NCBI RefSeq assembly: GCF_022811645.1
Contig: NZ_CP094534.1
Coordinates: 2,480,001 to 2,544,000, forward strand
Length of the DNA: 64,000 nucleotides
From: Hymenobacter monticola
GTDB lineage: Bacteria; Bacteroidota; Bacteroidia; Cytophagales; Hymenobacteraceae
Reading direction: 5' to 3'
Shown here: positions 17,703 through 27,652 of the stretch, in pieces
Numbering within the stretch: position 1 is the stretch's first letter
Layout of the letters: each line of letters begins with the position of its first letter
The notes under the pieces: generated by a model
What the model was told of the DNA's origin: nothing
The model's input: only the letters and a program-made list of their open reading frames with translations
Databases searched by the model: none
Position numbers and translations under genes: made by a program

Positions 17703-19203
17703 TGAGCGGGAGGGTGAACCAGTGGAAGCCGTCGCGGGCAATAAGGGCTTCGGCCGATTCCGGGCCCCAGGAGTCGGCCGAGTAGTTGGGGAAGTTCTGG
17801 CTGGTGCGGCCCTGCCAGGAGTGCAGAATGGGCATCACCAGGTCCCAGGCCGCCTCTACCTGGTCGCCGCGCATGAACAGGGTTTGGTCGCCTATCATGG
17901 TGTCCAGCAGCAGGGTTTCGTAGGCTTCGGGGGCTTCGTTGGTATAGGTGCCCTTGTAATCGAATACCATGTCCACGGTGTTCAGCAGCATGTCGAGGCC
18001 GGGGCGCTTGGCCTGCACCTGCAGCCGGATGCTCATCTCGGGCTGAATGCTGATGATGAGGCGGTTCTGGCGGTGCGACTCGGCGGCTTCGGGCGGGAAG
18101 ATGAAGTGCGGCACATCCTTGAACTGTATGGTGATGACCGAGGCCGAGCGGTGCAGGCGCTTGCCCGTGCGCAGGTAAAACGGCACGTCCTGCCAGCGCC
18201 AGTTGTCCACGAAAAACTTCACCGCCGCGAAGGTTTCGGTGTTCGACGTGGGGTTGGCGTCCTTTTCCTCGCGGTAGCCGGGCACCTTTTTGCCCTCAAT
18301 CCAGCCGCTTGCGTACTGCCCGCGCACGGTCGATTCGCGCACGGCTTCGGGCGTGAAGCGGCGCATGGCGCGCAGCACGTCCACCTTGCGGTTGCGCACC
18401 TCGTCGGCGTTGAAGTTCACGGGCGGCTCCATGGCCACCAGGCACAGCAGCTGCAGCAGGTGGTTCTGAATCATGTCGCGCAGGGCGCCGGCGCCGTCGT
18501 AGTAGCCGCTGCGGTCGCCCACGCCCAGCTGCTCGGTCACCGAAATCTGCACGTGTTCGATGTAGTTGCGGTTCCAGAGCGGCTCCAGCAGCGCGTTGGC
18601 GAAGCGGAAGGCCATGATGTTCTGCACCGTTTCCTTGCCCAGGTAGTGGTCGATGCGGTATATCTGCTGCTCGGCAAAAATGCCCGCCAGCAGCTTGTTC
18701 AGCGCCCGCGCCGATTCCAAATCGTGCCCAAACGGCTTCTCGATGACAATGCGCGTGCGGTCGGGGTCGTCGGCCAGCTTGCTCTTGGCCAGGTTGGTGG
18801 CGATGATGGGGAAGAACTCCGGCGCCACGGCTAGGTAGTAAATCACGTTGGCCTTGGCGTTCCACTCTTTTTCCAGCCGTGTAATGTGCTGGCTAAAAAC
18901 CTTGAAGCTGTCCGCGTTTTTCACGTCGGCCACCTCATAGGTCACGTGCGGGGCGAAGGTGCTCCACACTTCCTTCTTGGGCTTGCCGGTGCGCGAAAAC
19001 TGGCCGATGTCATTCAGCAGCTTGTCCTCAAATTGCTGGCTGGTGAGCTGGGTGCGGCCCGTGCCGATAATGGCAAATTGCTCGGGCAGCCAGCCGTCCA
19101 GAAACAGATTGTAGAGGGCCGGGCCCAGCTTGCGGGCGTTCAAATCACCGGTGCCGCCGAAGATGACGAAGATGGTGGGGTCGACTTGTTTATTGTTGTT
19201 CAT
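17689..19203 (-). CDS. zwf: Glucose-6-phosphate 1-dehydrogenase
   Basis: 504 residues, normal length. Cofactor loop GGTGDL at 16-21, the IEKPFGHD block at 154-161 and the active-site signature RIDHYLGKE with the catalytic His186 are all present. It oxidises glucose-6-phosphate and makes NAD(P)H for the oxidative pentose phosphate pathway. pgl overlaps its end; gnd lies upstream on the same strand, separated by 146 nt that contain an inverted repeat. Confidence 0.96.
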   Translation of the reverse strand: MNNNKQVDPTIFVIFGGTGDLNARKLGPALYNLFLDGWLPEQFAIIGTGRTQLTSQQFEDKLLNDIGQFSRTGKPKKEVWSTFAPHVTYEVADVKNADSFKVFSQHITRLEKEWNAKANVIYYLAVAPEFFPIIATNLAKSKLADDPDRTRIVIEKPFGHDLESARALNKLLAGIFAEQQIYRIDHYLGKETVQNIMAFRFANALLEPLWNRNYIEHVQISVTEQLGVGDRSGYYDGAGALRDMIQNHLLQLLCLVAMEPPVNFNADEVRNRKVDVLRAMRRFTPEAVRESTVRGQYASGWIEGKKVPGYREEKDANPTSNTETFAAVKFFVDNWRWQDVPFYLRTGKRLHRSASVITIQFKDVPHFIFPPEAAESHRQNRLIISIQPEMSIRLQVQAKRPGLDMLLNTVDMVFDYKGTYTNEAPEAYETLLLDTMIGDQTLFMRGDQVEAAWDLVMPILHSWQGRTSQNFPNYSADSWGPESAEALIARDGFHWFTLPLNGKK

Positions 19204-19242
19204 GCCTAATTACAGGTGCAGTTGCAGAATATGTAAGCCCGT

Positions 19243-19327
19243 CATGCTGAGCGCAGTCGAAACATCTCTACCGCGAGAGTAAATGATTACGTTGCGTGGT
19301 AAAGATGCTTCGACTGCGCTCAGCATG
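19243..19327. repeat. Inverted repeat, family C
   Basis: 25-bp arms at 19243-19267 and 19303-19327 are reverse complements with one mismatch. They hold the core CTGAGCGCAGTCGAA. It lies between gnd and zwf and may form a transcript hairpin that modulates read-through. Confidence 0.85.
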
Positions 19328-19349
19328 CCAGCCGTTTTAATAGGAGCTT

Positions 19350-20849
19350 CTAGCTGTTCGGTGTCACGGGCTTTTCGGTTTTCACTTCCTCGCCCACTTC
19401 CACGTCCTTTTTATTGGCCGCATCCTCGTGCTCCGGCGTCCACTGCGTGTGGAAAACACCTTCTTTACCAATGATTTCGTAAGTGTGCGCCCCGAAGTAG
19501 TCACGCTGCGCCTGAATGAGGTTCGAGGGCATGCGGGCGGTGCGGAAAGAGTCGAAGTAGCTCAGCGCCGAGGAGTAGCCGGGCAGGGCTAGGCCCGCCG
19601 TCACGGCCGCAGCTACCACGGCGCGGCTGCCCGGCACGGCGGCGCTCACCACGTTTTTTACCTGCTCATCGAGCAGCAAATGGGCCAGGTCGGGTGCCTT
19701 CTGGTAGGCGTTGAAAATCTCGGTGAGAAAGCCCGAGCGGATGATGCAGCCGCCGCGCCAGATTTTGGCAATCTCATCCAGCTTTAAGTTGTAGGAGAAG
19801 TCCTTTGACGCCTTCGTCAGCAGCTGCATGCCCTGGGCGTAGGTAATGGCCATGCTGAAATAAAACGCCTGCTCCAGCTGCGCCAGGAAAGCTTCTTTCT
19901 CAACCTGAAACGCCCCGGCCGCCGGGCCATACATCCCGGCCAGCTGCTCGCGCAGGGCTTTGTACTTCGACAAGTCGCGCATTGAAACGGCCGTGTCGAT
20001 GGTCGGAATCGGCAGCTCCAAGTCCATGGCCACCTGTGAGGTCCACTTGCCGGTGCCTTTCGAGCGGGCCTCGTCCTTGATATCGTCGAGCAGCAGGTGG
20101 TCGGTATCAGGCGCGATGAAGCCGAAAATGTCCTTCGTGATATCCAGCAAAAAAGACTGCAACCGGCCCGCGTTCCACTGCGTGAATACCTGCCCGATGG
20201 CGGCGTTGTCCATCCCAAGGCCGGTTTTGAGCACGGCGTAGGTTTCGGCGATGAGCTGCATGAGGCCGTACTCGATGCCGTTGTGCACCATTTTCACGAA
20301 GTGGCCGGCCGCACCGGGCCCGATGTAGGTTACGCAGGGCTCGTCGCCCACGCGGGCCGCAATGGCCTCGAACATGGGCTGCACCACGCGGTAGGCCTCT
20401 TTGTCGCCGCCGGGCATCATGCTGGGGCCGAAGCGGGCGCCTTCTTCGCCGCCGCTCACGCCCATGCCGAAGAAGTGCAGGCCCGCCGCCTCCAGGGCCG
20501 TGGCGCGCCGCTCCGTGTCGGTGAAGTGGGAGTTGCCGCCGTCGATGATGATGTCGCCGGGGGCCAGCAGGGGCTGCAGTTCGGCAATCACGCTGTCCAC
20601 GATTTTGCCGGCCGGCACCAGCAGCATCACCGAGCGCGGCGTTTGCAGGCTGTTGATGAAGGGCGTTAGCTCAGAAAAGCCCACTACGGGCTTGCCGGCG
20701 CCTTCTTTGGCCAACAGGTCCACTTTGGTGGCGTCTTTGTCGTAGCCGGCCACGCCGAAATTGTGGTCGGCCAGGTTCAGCAACAGGTTGCGGCCCATGG
20801 TGCCGAGGCCAATCATGCCGAAGGAATACGCAGGGGAAGTTGTGCTCAT
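19350..20849 (-). CDS. gnd: 6-phosphogluconate dehydrogenase (decarboxylating)
   Basis: 499 residues from the ATG at 20849 (the frame is open to 20891). The Rossmann loop GLGTMGRNL is at about 12-20; DGGNSHFTDTERR and the family signature GVSGGEEGARFGPSMMPGG follow. A C-terminal tail of about 30 charged residues (after HTQWTPEHED) goes beyond the usual family end. It converts 6-phosphogluconate to ribulose-5-phosphate with NADPH. First gene of the leftward oxidative pentose-phosphate set. Confidence 0.96.
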   Translation of the reverse strand: MSTTSPAYSFGMIGLGTMGRNLLLNLADHNFGVAGYDKDATKVDLLAKEGAGKPVVGFSELTPFINSLQTPRSVMLLVPAGKIVDSVIAELQPLLAPGDIIIDGGNSHFTDTERRATALEAAGLHFFGMGVSGGEEGARFGPSMMPGGDKEAYRVVQPMFEAIAARVGDEPCVTYIGPGAAGHFVKMVHNGIEYGLMQLIAETYAVLKTGLGMDNAAIGQVFTQWNAGRLQSFLLDITKDIFGFIAPDTDHLLLDDIKDEARSKGTGKWTSQVAMDLELPIPTIDTAVSMRDLSKYKALREQLAGMYGPAAGAFQVEKEAFLAQLEQAFYFSMAITYAQGMQLLTKASKDFSYNLKLDEIAKIWRGGCIIRSGFLTEIFNAYQKAPDLAHLLLDEQVKNVVSAAVPGSRAVVAAAVTAGLALPGYSSALSYFDSFRTARMPSNLIQAQRDYFGAHTYEIIGKEGVFHTQWTPEHEDAANKKDVEVGEEVKTEKPVTPNS

Positions 20850-21397
20850 GTCAGGTGTTTGTGTGAAAGAGGGCTGGGGTTCAAGGTGCAAACAAGGGTG
20901 AAAAGAAGCAGGCCGCCGCTAAAGTTTTGATGAGGGCGGTGGGGGAGGGCGACGGTTTTGGGTGTGGAGCCCTACCGGATACGGGAATCAGGACGATTGG
21001 GGCGGGTTCTGGCGGGGGCCTCACCCCCTGACCCCCTCTCCCAAAGGAGAGGGAGCACCGGTTATGCGTAATTGTAGCGTGGACTCTGCGAGTCCGCGTC
21101 TTGGCGAAAGATGCTCAATGTTCTGGCAGGCGCGGACTCACAGAGTCCACGCTACAAGTCGCCAGGCTCCCCTCTCCCTTGGGAGAGGGGCCGGGGGGGA
21201 GGCCCCACGCCAGAACGAACACACGTCGATAATTCCAGACAAGTAACCTTTTATGATTTTGAAAAAGGTTTATTACTTGATTGTTACGCATGATAAATCA
21301 GCCCCAATACCTTCCCTCAATAATTTTTTTTACACCCTCGTGTAACGAATAGCCCAACTCCCGGTACTCCTCTCACCTCACCCCAAAACCTTCACCC
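20850..21397. other. Intergenic region with compound repeats and module 2 promoter
   Basis: 548 bases without a gene between the divergent gnd and sigma-factor genes. 21015-21206 is a nested repeat (listed separately). 21240-21340 is AT-rich (GAAAAAGGTTTATTACTTGATTG and T runs) and is the likely promoter area of the ECF sigma factor. Confidence 0.6.
21015..21206. repeat. Nested inverted repeats, families A and B
   Basis: Outer family A arms lie at 21015-21062 and 21165-21206. Inside them, 26-bp family B arms at 21073-21098 and 21131-21156 are reverse complements with one mismatch (core GTGGACTCTG). One element appears to have inserted into the other. Confidence 0.8.
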
Positions 21398-21952
21398 GTG
21401 ACCCTCACGAGTACGAGCGACGAAGAACTGATGGCAGCCGTGCGGGCCGACGACCTCGACCAGCTCGTGCCCTTGTTCGAGCGCTACCACGGCCCCTTGT
21501 TCAACTACCTCACCCGCCTCACCAACGACCGCGACCTCAGCGAAGACCTCACCCAAACCGTGTTCGAGCGCATCCTTAAGTACCGCAGCAGCTACCAGCC
21601 CACCCAGCCCTTCAAGGCCTGGGTGTACCAGATGGCCCGCAACGTGCACGCCGACCACTGGCAGCGCCAGCAGAAGCTGCGCGTCGCCGACACTGACGTG
21701 GAGGACGTGGAGCGCACCGGGGCCCTGCGCGGCGGCGCCTTCTCCCAGATGCGTGTGAGCAACAGCCACGACGACCTGCACGAAGCCCTGAACCTGCTGC
21801 CCGTGCCCCAGCGCGAAATCCTGGTGCTGAACCGGTTCCAGGGCTTCGGCTACGAGGAAATCGGCAAGCTGCTGGGCTGCACCGCCGAAGCCGCCCGCGT
21901 GAAAGCGCACCGCGCCCTGCAGGCCCTGCGCAAAATCTATTTCGCCAATTAA
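21398..21952 (+). CDS. ECF RNA polymerase sigma factor (module 2)
   Basis: 184 residues from a GTG at 21398. Region 2 (LFERYHGPLFNYLTRL, DLSEDLTQTVFERIL, FKAWVYQMARNVHADHW) and region 4 (LPVPQREILVLNRFQG, YEEIGKLLGCTAEAARVKAHRA) are complete. It is a paralogue of the factor at 8236. The anti-sigma gene starts 4 nt after its stop. Confidence 0.93.
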   Translation: MTLTSTSDEELMAAVRADDLDQLVPLFERYHGPLFNYLTRLTNDRDLSEDLTQTVFERILKYRSSYQPTQPFKAWVYQMARNVHADHWQRQQKLRVADTDVEDVERTGALRGGAFSQMRVSNSHDDLHEALNLLPVPQREILVLNRFQGFGYEEIGKLLGCTAEAARVKAHRALQALRKIYFAN

Positions 21953-21956
21953 GTTT

Positions 21957-22823
21957 ATGAAAACGCCTGAACTATCTGCCTGCCACGAGCTTGAAGCGCT
22001 GCTGCCGGCCTACGTCGAGCACAGCCTGCCTGCCGCCGAGGCCGCGCGCGTGGCCGCCCATCTGCCCAATTGCCCCAGCTGCCAGCTGCAAGTCACCCAG
22101 CTCCGCGCCCTGACCAACGACCTGGACGCCGCCCTGCCCGAAGTGCCCCGCACCGTCCTGCGCGCCAATTTCATGGCCATGCTGGAGGAGCAAAAGCAAC
22201 TGCTGAAACCCGATGCTGCCGTTGCCAAGCCGGTGGCCGCGCCAGCTCAGCCGGAAGCCAAAGTGGTATCGATGTGGCCCACGGCCGGGCTCAATACCTG
22301 GATGCGTGTGGCGGCCAGCATCGTGCTCATTGCCACTGGCGTGTTGCTGGGCCGCAACCTGCACTGGGGCCCGCAGGGCAGCACCGAGGTAGCAACGGCT
22401 GCTTCCGACTCCAACCAGCAAACCCACACCCAGCTGGCCCGGGCCCTGACGCCGGCCAACGGCCAAGTGGTATCGGCCAGCGACCGGATTCAGCTGGTGA
22501 ATAACTCGACCAAGGAAACCGAGCCCGGCGACGCCACCGTGCAGGTGCTGCTCAACACCCTCAACTTCGACCCCAACCCCAACGTGCGCCTGGCCACCTG
22601 CGAGGCCCTCTACCGCCTGCGCGCCGACCCGCGGGTGCGCGAAGGCCTGGTGCACGCCCTGAGCGTGCAAACCGACCCCAACGTGCAGATTACGCTGATT
22701 GACATGGTGGTCTCGATGCAGGTGCGCCGCGCCGTGCCCCAGCTTGAAAAGCTATCCAAGCGCCCCGACGCCCTGCCCGTGGTGCGCGCCCAGGCTGAGG
22801 CTGGCATCGGCAAGCTGATTTAA
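21957..22823 (+). CDS. Zinc-finger anti-sigma factor with HEAT-like repeats (module 2)
   Basis: 288 residues. The N-terminal zinc finger has His and two Cys in HLPNCPSC plus an early Cys in SACHELEALL. A membrane helix (VAASIVLIATGVLLG) lies near residue 120. The distal part has HEAT-like sequence (DPNPNVRLATCEALYRLRAD, then RREVxx-like RRAVPQLEKLS) closely parallel to the module 1 protein. It should sequester the preceding sigma factor. A perfect 10-bp hairpin separates it from the next gene. Confidence 0.87.
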   Translation: MKTPELSACHELEALLPAYVEHSLPAAEAARVAAHLPNCPSCQLQVTQLRALTNDLDAALPEVPRTVLRANFMAMLEEQKQLLKPDAAVAKPVAAPAQPEAKVVSMWPTAGLNTWMRVAASIVLIATGVLLGRNLHWGPQGSTEVATAASDSNQQTHTQLARALTPANGQVVSASDRIQLVNNSTKETEPGDATVQVLLNTLNFDPNPNVRLATCEALYRLRADPRVREGLVHALSVQTDPNVQITLIDMVVSMQVRRAVPQLEKLSKRPDALPVVRAQAEAGIGKLI

Positions 22824-22875
22824 CGCCCGGTCAAAAGACATTTCAACCACCCGCTTTTCTCTCCTTTTTTCTGCA

Positions 22876-22902
22876 CGCGGCGCCGCCCACCCCGGCGCCG
22901 CG
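22876..22902. other. Strong intergenic hairpin
   Basis: A 10-bp perfect stem CGCGGCGCCG/CGGCGCCGCG with loop CCCACCC, in the 112 nt between the anti-sigma and DUF4097 genes. No T run follows, so it is not a typical terminator; it could stabilise or process the transcript. Confidence 0.6.
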
Positions 22903-22935
22903 CTAGGACTTCACTTGCTTAATTTTTACAACCAT

Positions 22936-23703
22936 ATGAAAAAGCTCATCCTCTTATCCTTGACGGCCGCCCTCGCAATTCAAACGGCTAGCGCGCAGGA
23001 ATTCAAGACCAAGCTCGGCGGCAAAGACCGCAAAATCGTGCTCGAAATGCAGGGCAGCGACGTGACCGTGGAAGGCATCGACGGCACCGAGCTGGTGATT
23101 AAAGGCAACGGCTTCGAGCCGGCCCCCAAGCGCGCCGAGGGCCTGCACCCCATCTACAACACGGCCGTCGACAACACCAACATCGGCCTCTCGGTGACGC
23201 AGACCGACAACACGGTGCGCATTGTGCGGGCCTCGCGCAAGGACGCCAACTACGTGGTGCAGGTGCCCCGGGGCTCTAGCGTGCAATACACCCAAACCAA
23301 CTGGAACAGCGGCGACTTGGTGGTGCGCGACGTGAGCGGCGCCCTGGAGCTGACCCTCAAATCGGGCGACATCAAACTGACCAACGTGGCCGGCCCGGTG
23401 GTGGCCACTACCGTGAGCGGCGACGTGCAGGTGAAGTTTGCGACCCTGCGCCAGGGCCCCAGCTCCATCACCACCGTGAGCGGCGACGTGGACGTAAGCA
23501 TGCCCCCGAGCACCAAGGCCACGCTGAAGCTGCGTTCGGTGTCGGGTGAGGTGTACACCGATTTCGACCTGAGCCTTGGCAAGGGCGACGACAACATGCG
23601 CCACATCGGCGGCCAGGTGGTGGACGGCACCATCAACGGCGGCGGCAACGCGGTGTCGCTTAAGACGGTGAGCGGCGACATCTACGTGCGCAAAGCGAAA
23701 TAG
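22936..23703 (+). CDS. DUF4097 protein of module 2 (first)
   Basis: 255 residues from the ATG at 22936 (MKKLILLSLTAALAIQTASAQ signal peptide); the frame opens at 22915. The repeats are short beta strands with the phrase VSGD recurring (TVSGDVQVKFA, TVSGDVDVSMPP, TVSGDIYVRKAK). Envelope DUF4097 family, parallel to 9691 and 10581. It belongs to the sigma/anti-sigma module by order and strand. Confidence 0.86.
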   Translation: MKKLILLSLTAALAIQTASAQEFKTKLGGKDRKIVLEMQGSDVTVEGIDGTELVIKGNGFEPAPKRAEGLHPIYNTAVDNTNIGLSVTQTDNTVRIVRASRKDANYVVQVPRGSSVQYTQTNWNSGDLVVRDVSGALELTLKSGDIKLTNVAGPVVATTVSGDVQVKFATLRQGPSSITTVSGDVDVSMPPSTKATLKLRSVSGEVYTDFDLSLGKGDDNMRHIGGQVVDGTINGGGNAVSLKTVSGDIYVRKAK

Positions 23704-23707
23704 CCAG

Positions 23708-23870
23708 ACCCCACCTCCGGCCCCTCCCCTCTGGGGGAGGGGTGTGTTCCGAAACATCCCGCGCCTGGCACCTCGTGCTCGACTAGGGTTGTTTTCACAG
23801 TCAAATGTGCATTCTGAAACATCCTGCGCCTGGCTCCCCTCCCCTAGAGGGGAGGGGCCGGGGGTGGGGT
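23708..23870. repeat. Inverted repeat, family A, with internal direct repeat
   Basis: Arms at 23708-23742 and 23832-23870 are imperfect reverse complements (CCCCTCCCCT cores). Between them a 23-bp block at 23747-23769 recurs at 23812-23834 with two differences. Confidence 0.75.
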
Positions 23871-23911
23871 TAAGCCTTCCACACACCTTCCATCTTTCTG
23901 CAAAAACTCCC

Positions 23912-24640
23912 ATGCGCTGCCTCCTATTCTTTCTCTTGCTGGCCCTCACCACAGTCGCCATCCAACCCGCCGCTGCCCAGAAAATTCTCGAAAAAAACGT
24001 GGACCTCGCCAAGGGCCAGCGCCTGTTTCTCAACCTGAAGCAGGCCAGCAACATCCGCATCCGGGCCGGGGCGGGCAATAAAGTGACACTCAAAGCTACC
24101 GTCAGCATCAACCAGAACCGGCTCAACGACGCCCTGCTGCTAAAGGCGGAACAAAGCAGTGATGAGGTGAAGCTGACTGCGGATTTCGACAAGGAAATGC
24201 TGCGCCAGGCCCAACCCGGCGACTGCCCCAGCAGCGGCACGCGCCAAGGCAATGTGTACATGAGCAACGGCCGCAACGACGATGACACCGGCTACCGATT
24301 GTGCGCCGACATTGCCTACGAAATCACGGTGCCGGCCGACGTGAATCTGCGCATCTACACCTACAGCGGCAACATCGACGTGGCCGGCCTCACCGGGCCC
24401 TTAGAGGCCAAGTCGCTGAGTGGCTTTGTGGACGTGGCCTGGCCCGCCAGCCAGGGCGCCGAGCTAGCCCTGAAAACCATCACCGGCGAGGTGTATACCG
24501 ACCAGGACATCGCCTTCACCTCAACGCCGAAGAAAAACCCCATCGTGGGCTACCAGCTGCGCGGCACGCTCAAGGGCAGCGGCCCGCTCGTCAAGCTCGA
24601 ATCCATCAGCAACGACGTGTATTTCCGCAAGCGGAAGTAA
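23912..24640 (+). CDS. DUF4097-like protein of module 2 (second)
   Basis: 242 residues from the ATG at 23912; the upstream part of the frame runs through the repeat and is not protein-like. Signal peptide MRCLLFFLLLALTTVAIQ to about AAAQ. The mature part has the DUF4097 strand pattern (TYSGNIDVAGLTGPLEAKSL, ending ISNDVYFRKRK). Near residue 95-115 there is a Cys-containing loop (GDCPSSGTRQGN). Separated from its partner by a family A repeat. Confidence 0.82.
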   Translation: MRCLLFFLLLALTTVAIQPAAAQKILEKNVDLAKGQRLFLNLKQASNIRIRAGAGNKVTLKATVSINQNRLNDALLLKAEQSSDEVKLTADFDKEMLRQAQPGDCPSSGTRQGNVYMSNGRNDDDTGYRLCADIAYEITVPADVNLRIYTYSGNIDVAGLTGPLEAKSLSGFVDVAWPASQGAELALKTITGEVYTDQDIAFTSTPKKNPIVGYQLRGTLKGSGPLVKLESISNDVYFRKRK

Positions 24641-24922
24641 CCATTCCCAACTTGGGCAGTTTCCCCGCAAAAGGACGCCGGTTTGGCGCCTTGATGGAAG
24701 GTTTTTGCCTGAAAATCAAAGGTATAATTTGGATATAAGCAAAAGGGGAAGGGCGCTGTGGCGGCAATTGGTCTGCAAGCCAGCCCGCCTGTGGAAAAGG
24801 TTTTAAAGTGGTTTTGGTGAGATGAAACAATACTGAAACCCTGCCCCATCCTTTTGCTTTTCCGGGCCTTTTCGGCCCTGCTTCCGTCGGATTTCTGCTG
24901 CTCATTTCTAACCCGACACTCT

Positions 24923-27502
24923 ATGTCCACCACCTTTTCTCTGCGTTTTTTTGGATTGATGTCGCTGCTGAGCCTGGGCTGCCTGACGGCCCGGGCTCAG
25001 GGCGCATCTGTAGCTGTAGCGCCCGCCACGGCTGCCACCACCGCGCCCAAACGCCAGCTGGCGGCCCTGCGCATCGCCCAGCCCGTGAAGCTCGACGGCG
25101 TGCTCGACGAAGCCGTGTGGCGCGGGGCGGCCGTAACGGGTCAGTTCACGCAACAGCGCCCCAAGCCCGGCGTGCCCGAAAAATTCCCCACCGAAGTGCG
25201 CGTGCTCTACGACGACGCGGCCCTGTACGTGGGCGCCGTGATGCACGACGTAGCCACCGATTCCATCCCGCGTGAGCTGACGGCGCGCGACAACACCGGC
25301 AACTCCGACTTCTTTGGCATCTTTCTCGATACCTACAACGACCACCTCAACGGCTACGGCTTCATCGTGACCAGCAGCGGCGTGCAGCTCGACTCGCGCT
25401 ACTCACCGGCTGGCGGCGAAGATTTCAACTGGAACGCCGTGTGGGAAAGCCGCGCCGCCCTGCAAGGCACCGATTGGGTGGTGGAAATGCGGATTCCCTA
25501 CTCGGCCATCCGCTTCAGCACCGCCGATGTGCAGCATTGGGGCGTGAATTTCATGCGCCAGCGCAAGCGCGACAACGCGGCGTATTTCTGGAACGAGGTG
25601 AAGCCGCAGGTCGACGGTTTCGTGAACCAGTGGGGCGAGCTGACCGGCGTGCAGGGCGTGAAGCCGCCGCTGCGCCTCTCGCTCACGCCCTACGTGAGCG
25701 GCTACGTGAACGACAACCCGCTAAACGCGGCCGGTACCAAGCGCACCACCACGAGCTTCAACGGTGGGGCCGACATCAAGTGGGGCATCAACGAAAGCTT
25801 CACGCTGGATGCCACGCTGGTGCCGGATTTTGGGCAGGTGCAGAGTGACAACCAGGTGCTCAACCTCTCGCCGTTCGAAGTGCAATTCAACGAGAACCGG
25901 CAGTTCTTTACGGAAGGCACCGAGCTGTTCAACAAGGGCAACCTGTTCTACTCCAGAAGGGTAGGGGCCACGCCCATCGGCTTTTATGGCGTGACGGCGG
26001 GCACGAATGAGCGCATCGTGCGCAACCCCTCCGAAACGCGGCTGCTGAATGCCACTAAAGTATCGGGGCGCACCAGCAAGGGCCTGGGCATCGGTGTGTT
26101 CAACGCCCTGAGCAACGACATGTACGCCACCATCCGCAACACCGAAACCGGGCAGGAGCGCGAGGTGCTCACCCAGCCGTTTGCTAACTACAACATCGCC
26201 GTGCTCGACCAAAGCCTCAAGCACAATTCCTTCGTCTCGCTCATCAACACCAACGTGACGCGTGCCGGCAGCACCTACGACGCCAACGTGACCGGCGGCC
26301 TCTTCCGCTTCGCCAACCCCAAGAACACCTATGCCGTGGATGGCCGGGTGGTGTATTCGCGCCGCCGCGGCACCGAGTTCGGCAGCACCGAGGAAGTGTC
26401 GGACCGCGACGGCTATAAGTACCAAGTGGGGCTGAGCAAAATCTCGGGCAATTTCACCTGGGGCTACAACCACGGCATCGAGTCGGACACCTACAACCCG
26501 AACGATTTGGGCATCCTGTTCGGCAACAACAACATCACCAACTCGCTCGACCTGGCTTACCGGCGTTACAAGCAGTTCTGGAAGGTGAACAACTTCTACG
26601 TGTTTGGCAACGTGAGCCATACGCTGCTCTACAAGCCCACGCTCTACCAGGCTTTGAACTTCTATCTCGGCGCCAACACCACCTTCACCAAGAGTTTCAA
26701 TCAGTTGGGCTTCGACCTGAACGTGGACCCCGTGACGCACGACTTCTTTGAGCCGCGCACCTACCCGCTGGGCGACTACTACGTGCGTGTGCCCGCCAAC
26801 ACCCGCTTCGTTTTCTTCTTCAACTCCGACTCGCGCAAGAAATTCGCCTTCAACTGGAACGTGGGCACCCAGCAATACGCCCAAGACGACCGCCTGACCA
26901 ACCGCCCGCGCCGCACCGGCTACAGCCTGGGCGCCTATCCACGCTACCGCGTGAATGACCACCTCACCTTCCGCTACAGCGCGGACTGGAGTCTGCGCCA
27001 GAACCAGATTGGCTACGTGAACGGCGGCCTCTCGGCCAGCGAAATCCTCGACCAGCCCTTCACGGGCCAGACGCTGCTGGGCCGCCGCGACGTGGCCACC
27101 ATCGCCAACGTGGCCTCGGTGGCCTACACCTTCACGAACCGCATGTCGTTCACGCTGCGCCTGCGCCATTACACCAGCAACGTGCGCTACTTCGATTTTG
27201 CCACCCTCGGCAAGGACGGCCTCGAAACCCCCGCCGCCTACCAGCGCAACCGCGACAATACATACAACGCCTTCAACGTTGATGCCGTGTATTCGTGGTG
27301 GTTCGCGCCCGGCTCGCAGCTGAGCATCGTCTGGAAAAATGCCAGCAACTCCACCCTCCTGGCCGAGCGGGCCACCCCGCAGTTCTTCGACAATTTCAAC
27401 AACACCATCAACACGCCGCACAATAACTCGGTGTCGGTGAAGGTGCTGTACTACCTGGATTACCTGACGCTGCGGAAGGGACGGGCCGTGCTTCCCAAAT
27501 AA
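24923..27502 (+). CDS. DUF5916 outer-membrane protein with CBM9-like domain
   Basis: 859 residues from the ATG at 24923 (signal peptide through LTARAQ; the frame opens at 24854). The N-terminal part (about 55-240) resembles a carbohydrate-binding CBM9-like domain (PVKLDGVLDEAVWRGA, VRVLYDDAALYVGAVM, VEMRIPYSAIRF). The rest is DUF5916, rich in alternating strands with aromatic ends, as in an outer-membrane beta barrel (FNENRQFFTEGTELFNKG, GIFNALSND-like segments). Found widely in Bacteroidota; ligand unknown. It follows module 2 but with a 282-nt gap and its own leader. Confidence 0.88.
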   Translation: MSTTFSLRFFGLMSLLSLGCLTARAQGASVAVAPATAATTAPKRQLAALRIAQPVKLDGVLDEAVWRGAAVTGQFTQQRPKPGVPEKFPTEVRVLYDDAALYVGAVMHDVATDSIPRELTARDNTGNSDFFGIFLDTYNDHLNGYGFIVTSSGVQLDSRYSPAGGEDFNWNAVWESRAALQGTDWVVEMRIPYSAIRFSTADVQHWGVNFMRQRKRDNAAYFWNEVKPQVDGFVNQWGELTGVQGVKPPLRLSLTPYVSGYVNDNPLNAAGTKRTTTSFNGGADIKWGINESFTLDATLVPDFGQVQSDNQVLNLSPFEVQFNENRQFFTEGTELFNKGNLFYSRRVGATPIGFYGVTAGTNERIVRNPSETRLLNATKVSGRTSKGLGIGVFNALSNDMYATIRNTETGQEREVLTQPFANYNIAVLDQSLKHNSFVSLINTNVTRAGSTYDANVTGGLFRFANPKNTYAVDGRVVYSRRRGTEFGSTEEVSDRDGYKYQVGLSKISGNFTWGYNHGIESDTYNPNDLGILFGNNNITNSLDLAYRRYKQFWKVNNFYVFGNVSHTLLYKPTLYQALNFYLGANTTFTKSFNQLGFDLNVDPVTHDFFEPRTYPLGDYYVRVPANTRFVFFFNSDSRKKFAFNWNVGTQQYAQDDRLTNRPRRTGYSLGAYPRYRVNDHLTFRYSADWSLRQNQIGYVNGGLSASEILDQPFTGQTLLGRRDVATIANVASVAYTFTNRMSFTLRLRHYTSNVRYFDFATLGKDGLETPAAYQRNRDNTYNAFNVDAVYSWWFAPGSQLSIVWKNASNSTLLAERATPQFFDNFNNTINTPHNNSVSVKVLYYLDYLTLRKGRAVLPK

Positions 27503-27526
27503 AAAGGAAGCTGTGTAGACCATGGT

Positions 27527-27613
27527 CGTTTGCCGGTCGGGCGCCAGGAGCCGTCGAACGGAGTTGGGCCAACGGCGACCGGTCGGACGCCTAGGTCCTC
27601 GGACCGGCAAACG
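27527..27613. repeat. Structured palindromic element
   Basis: CGTTTGCCGGTC (27527-27538) is perfectly inverted at 27602-27613. The 63-nt interior holds smaller palindromes: GTTGGGCCAAC, GACCGGTC and GGTCCTCGGACC. It lies between the DUF5916 stop and a terminator and codes for nothing recognisable. Confidence 0.6.
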
Positions 27614-27652
27614 GTCGTTGCCTATACCGCTACATACGGTGAATCAGGTATG

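Noticed and set aside
25721..27610. 629-codon minus-strand frame opposite the DUF5916 gene
   Set aside because: Antisense to a recognised family; no domain or signal peptide.
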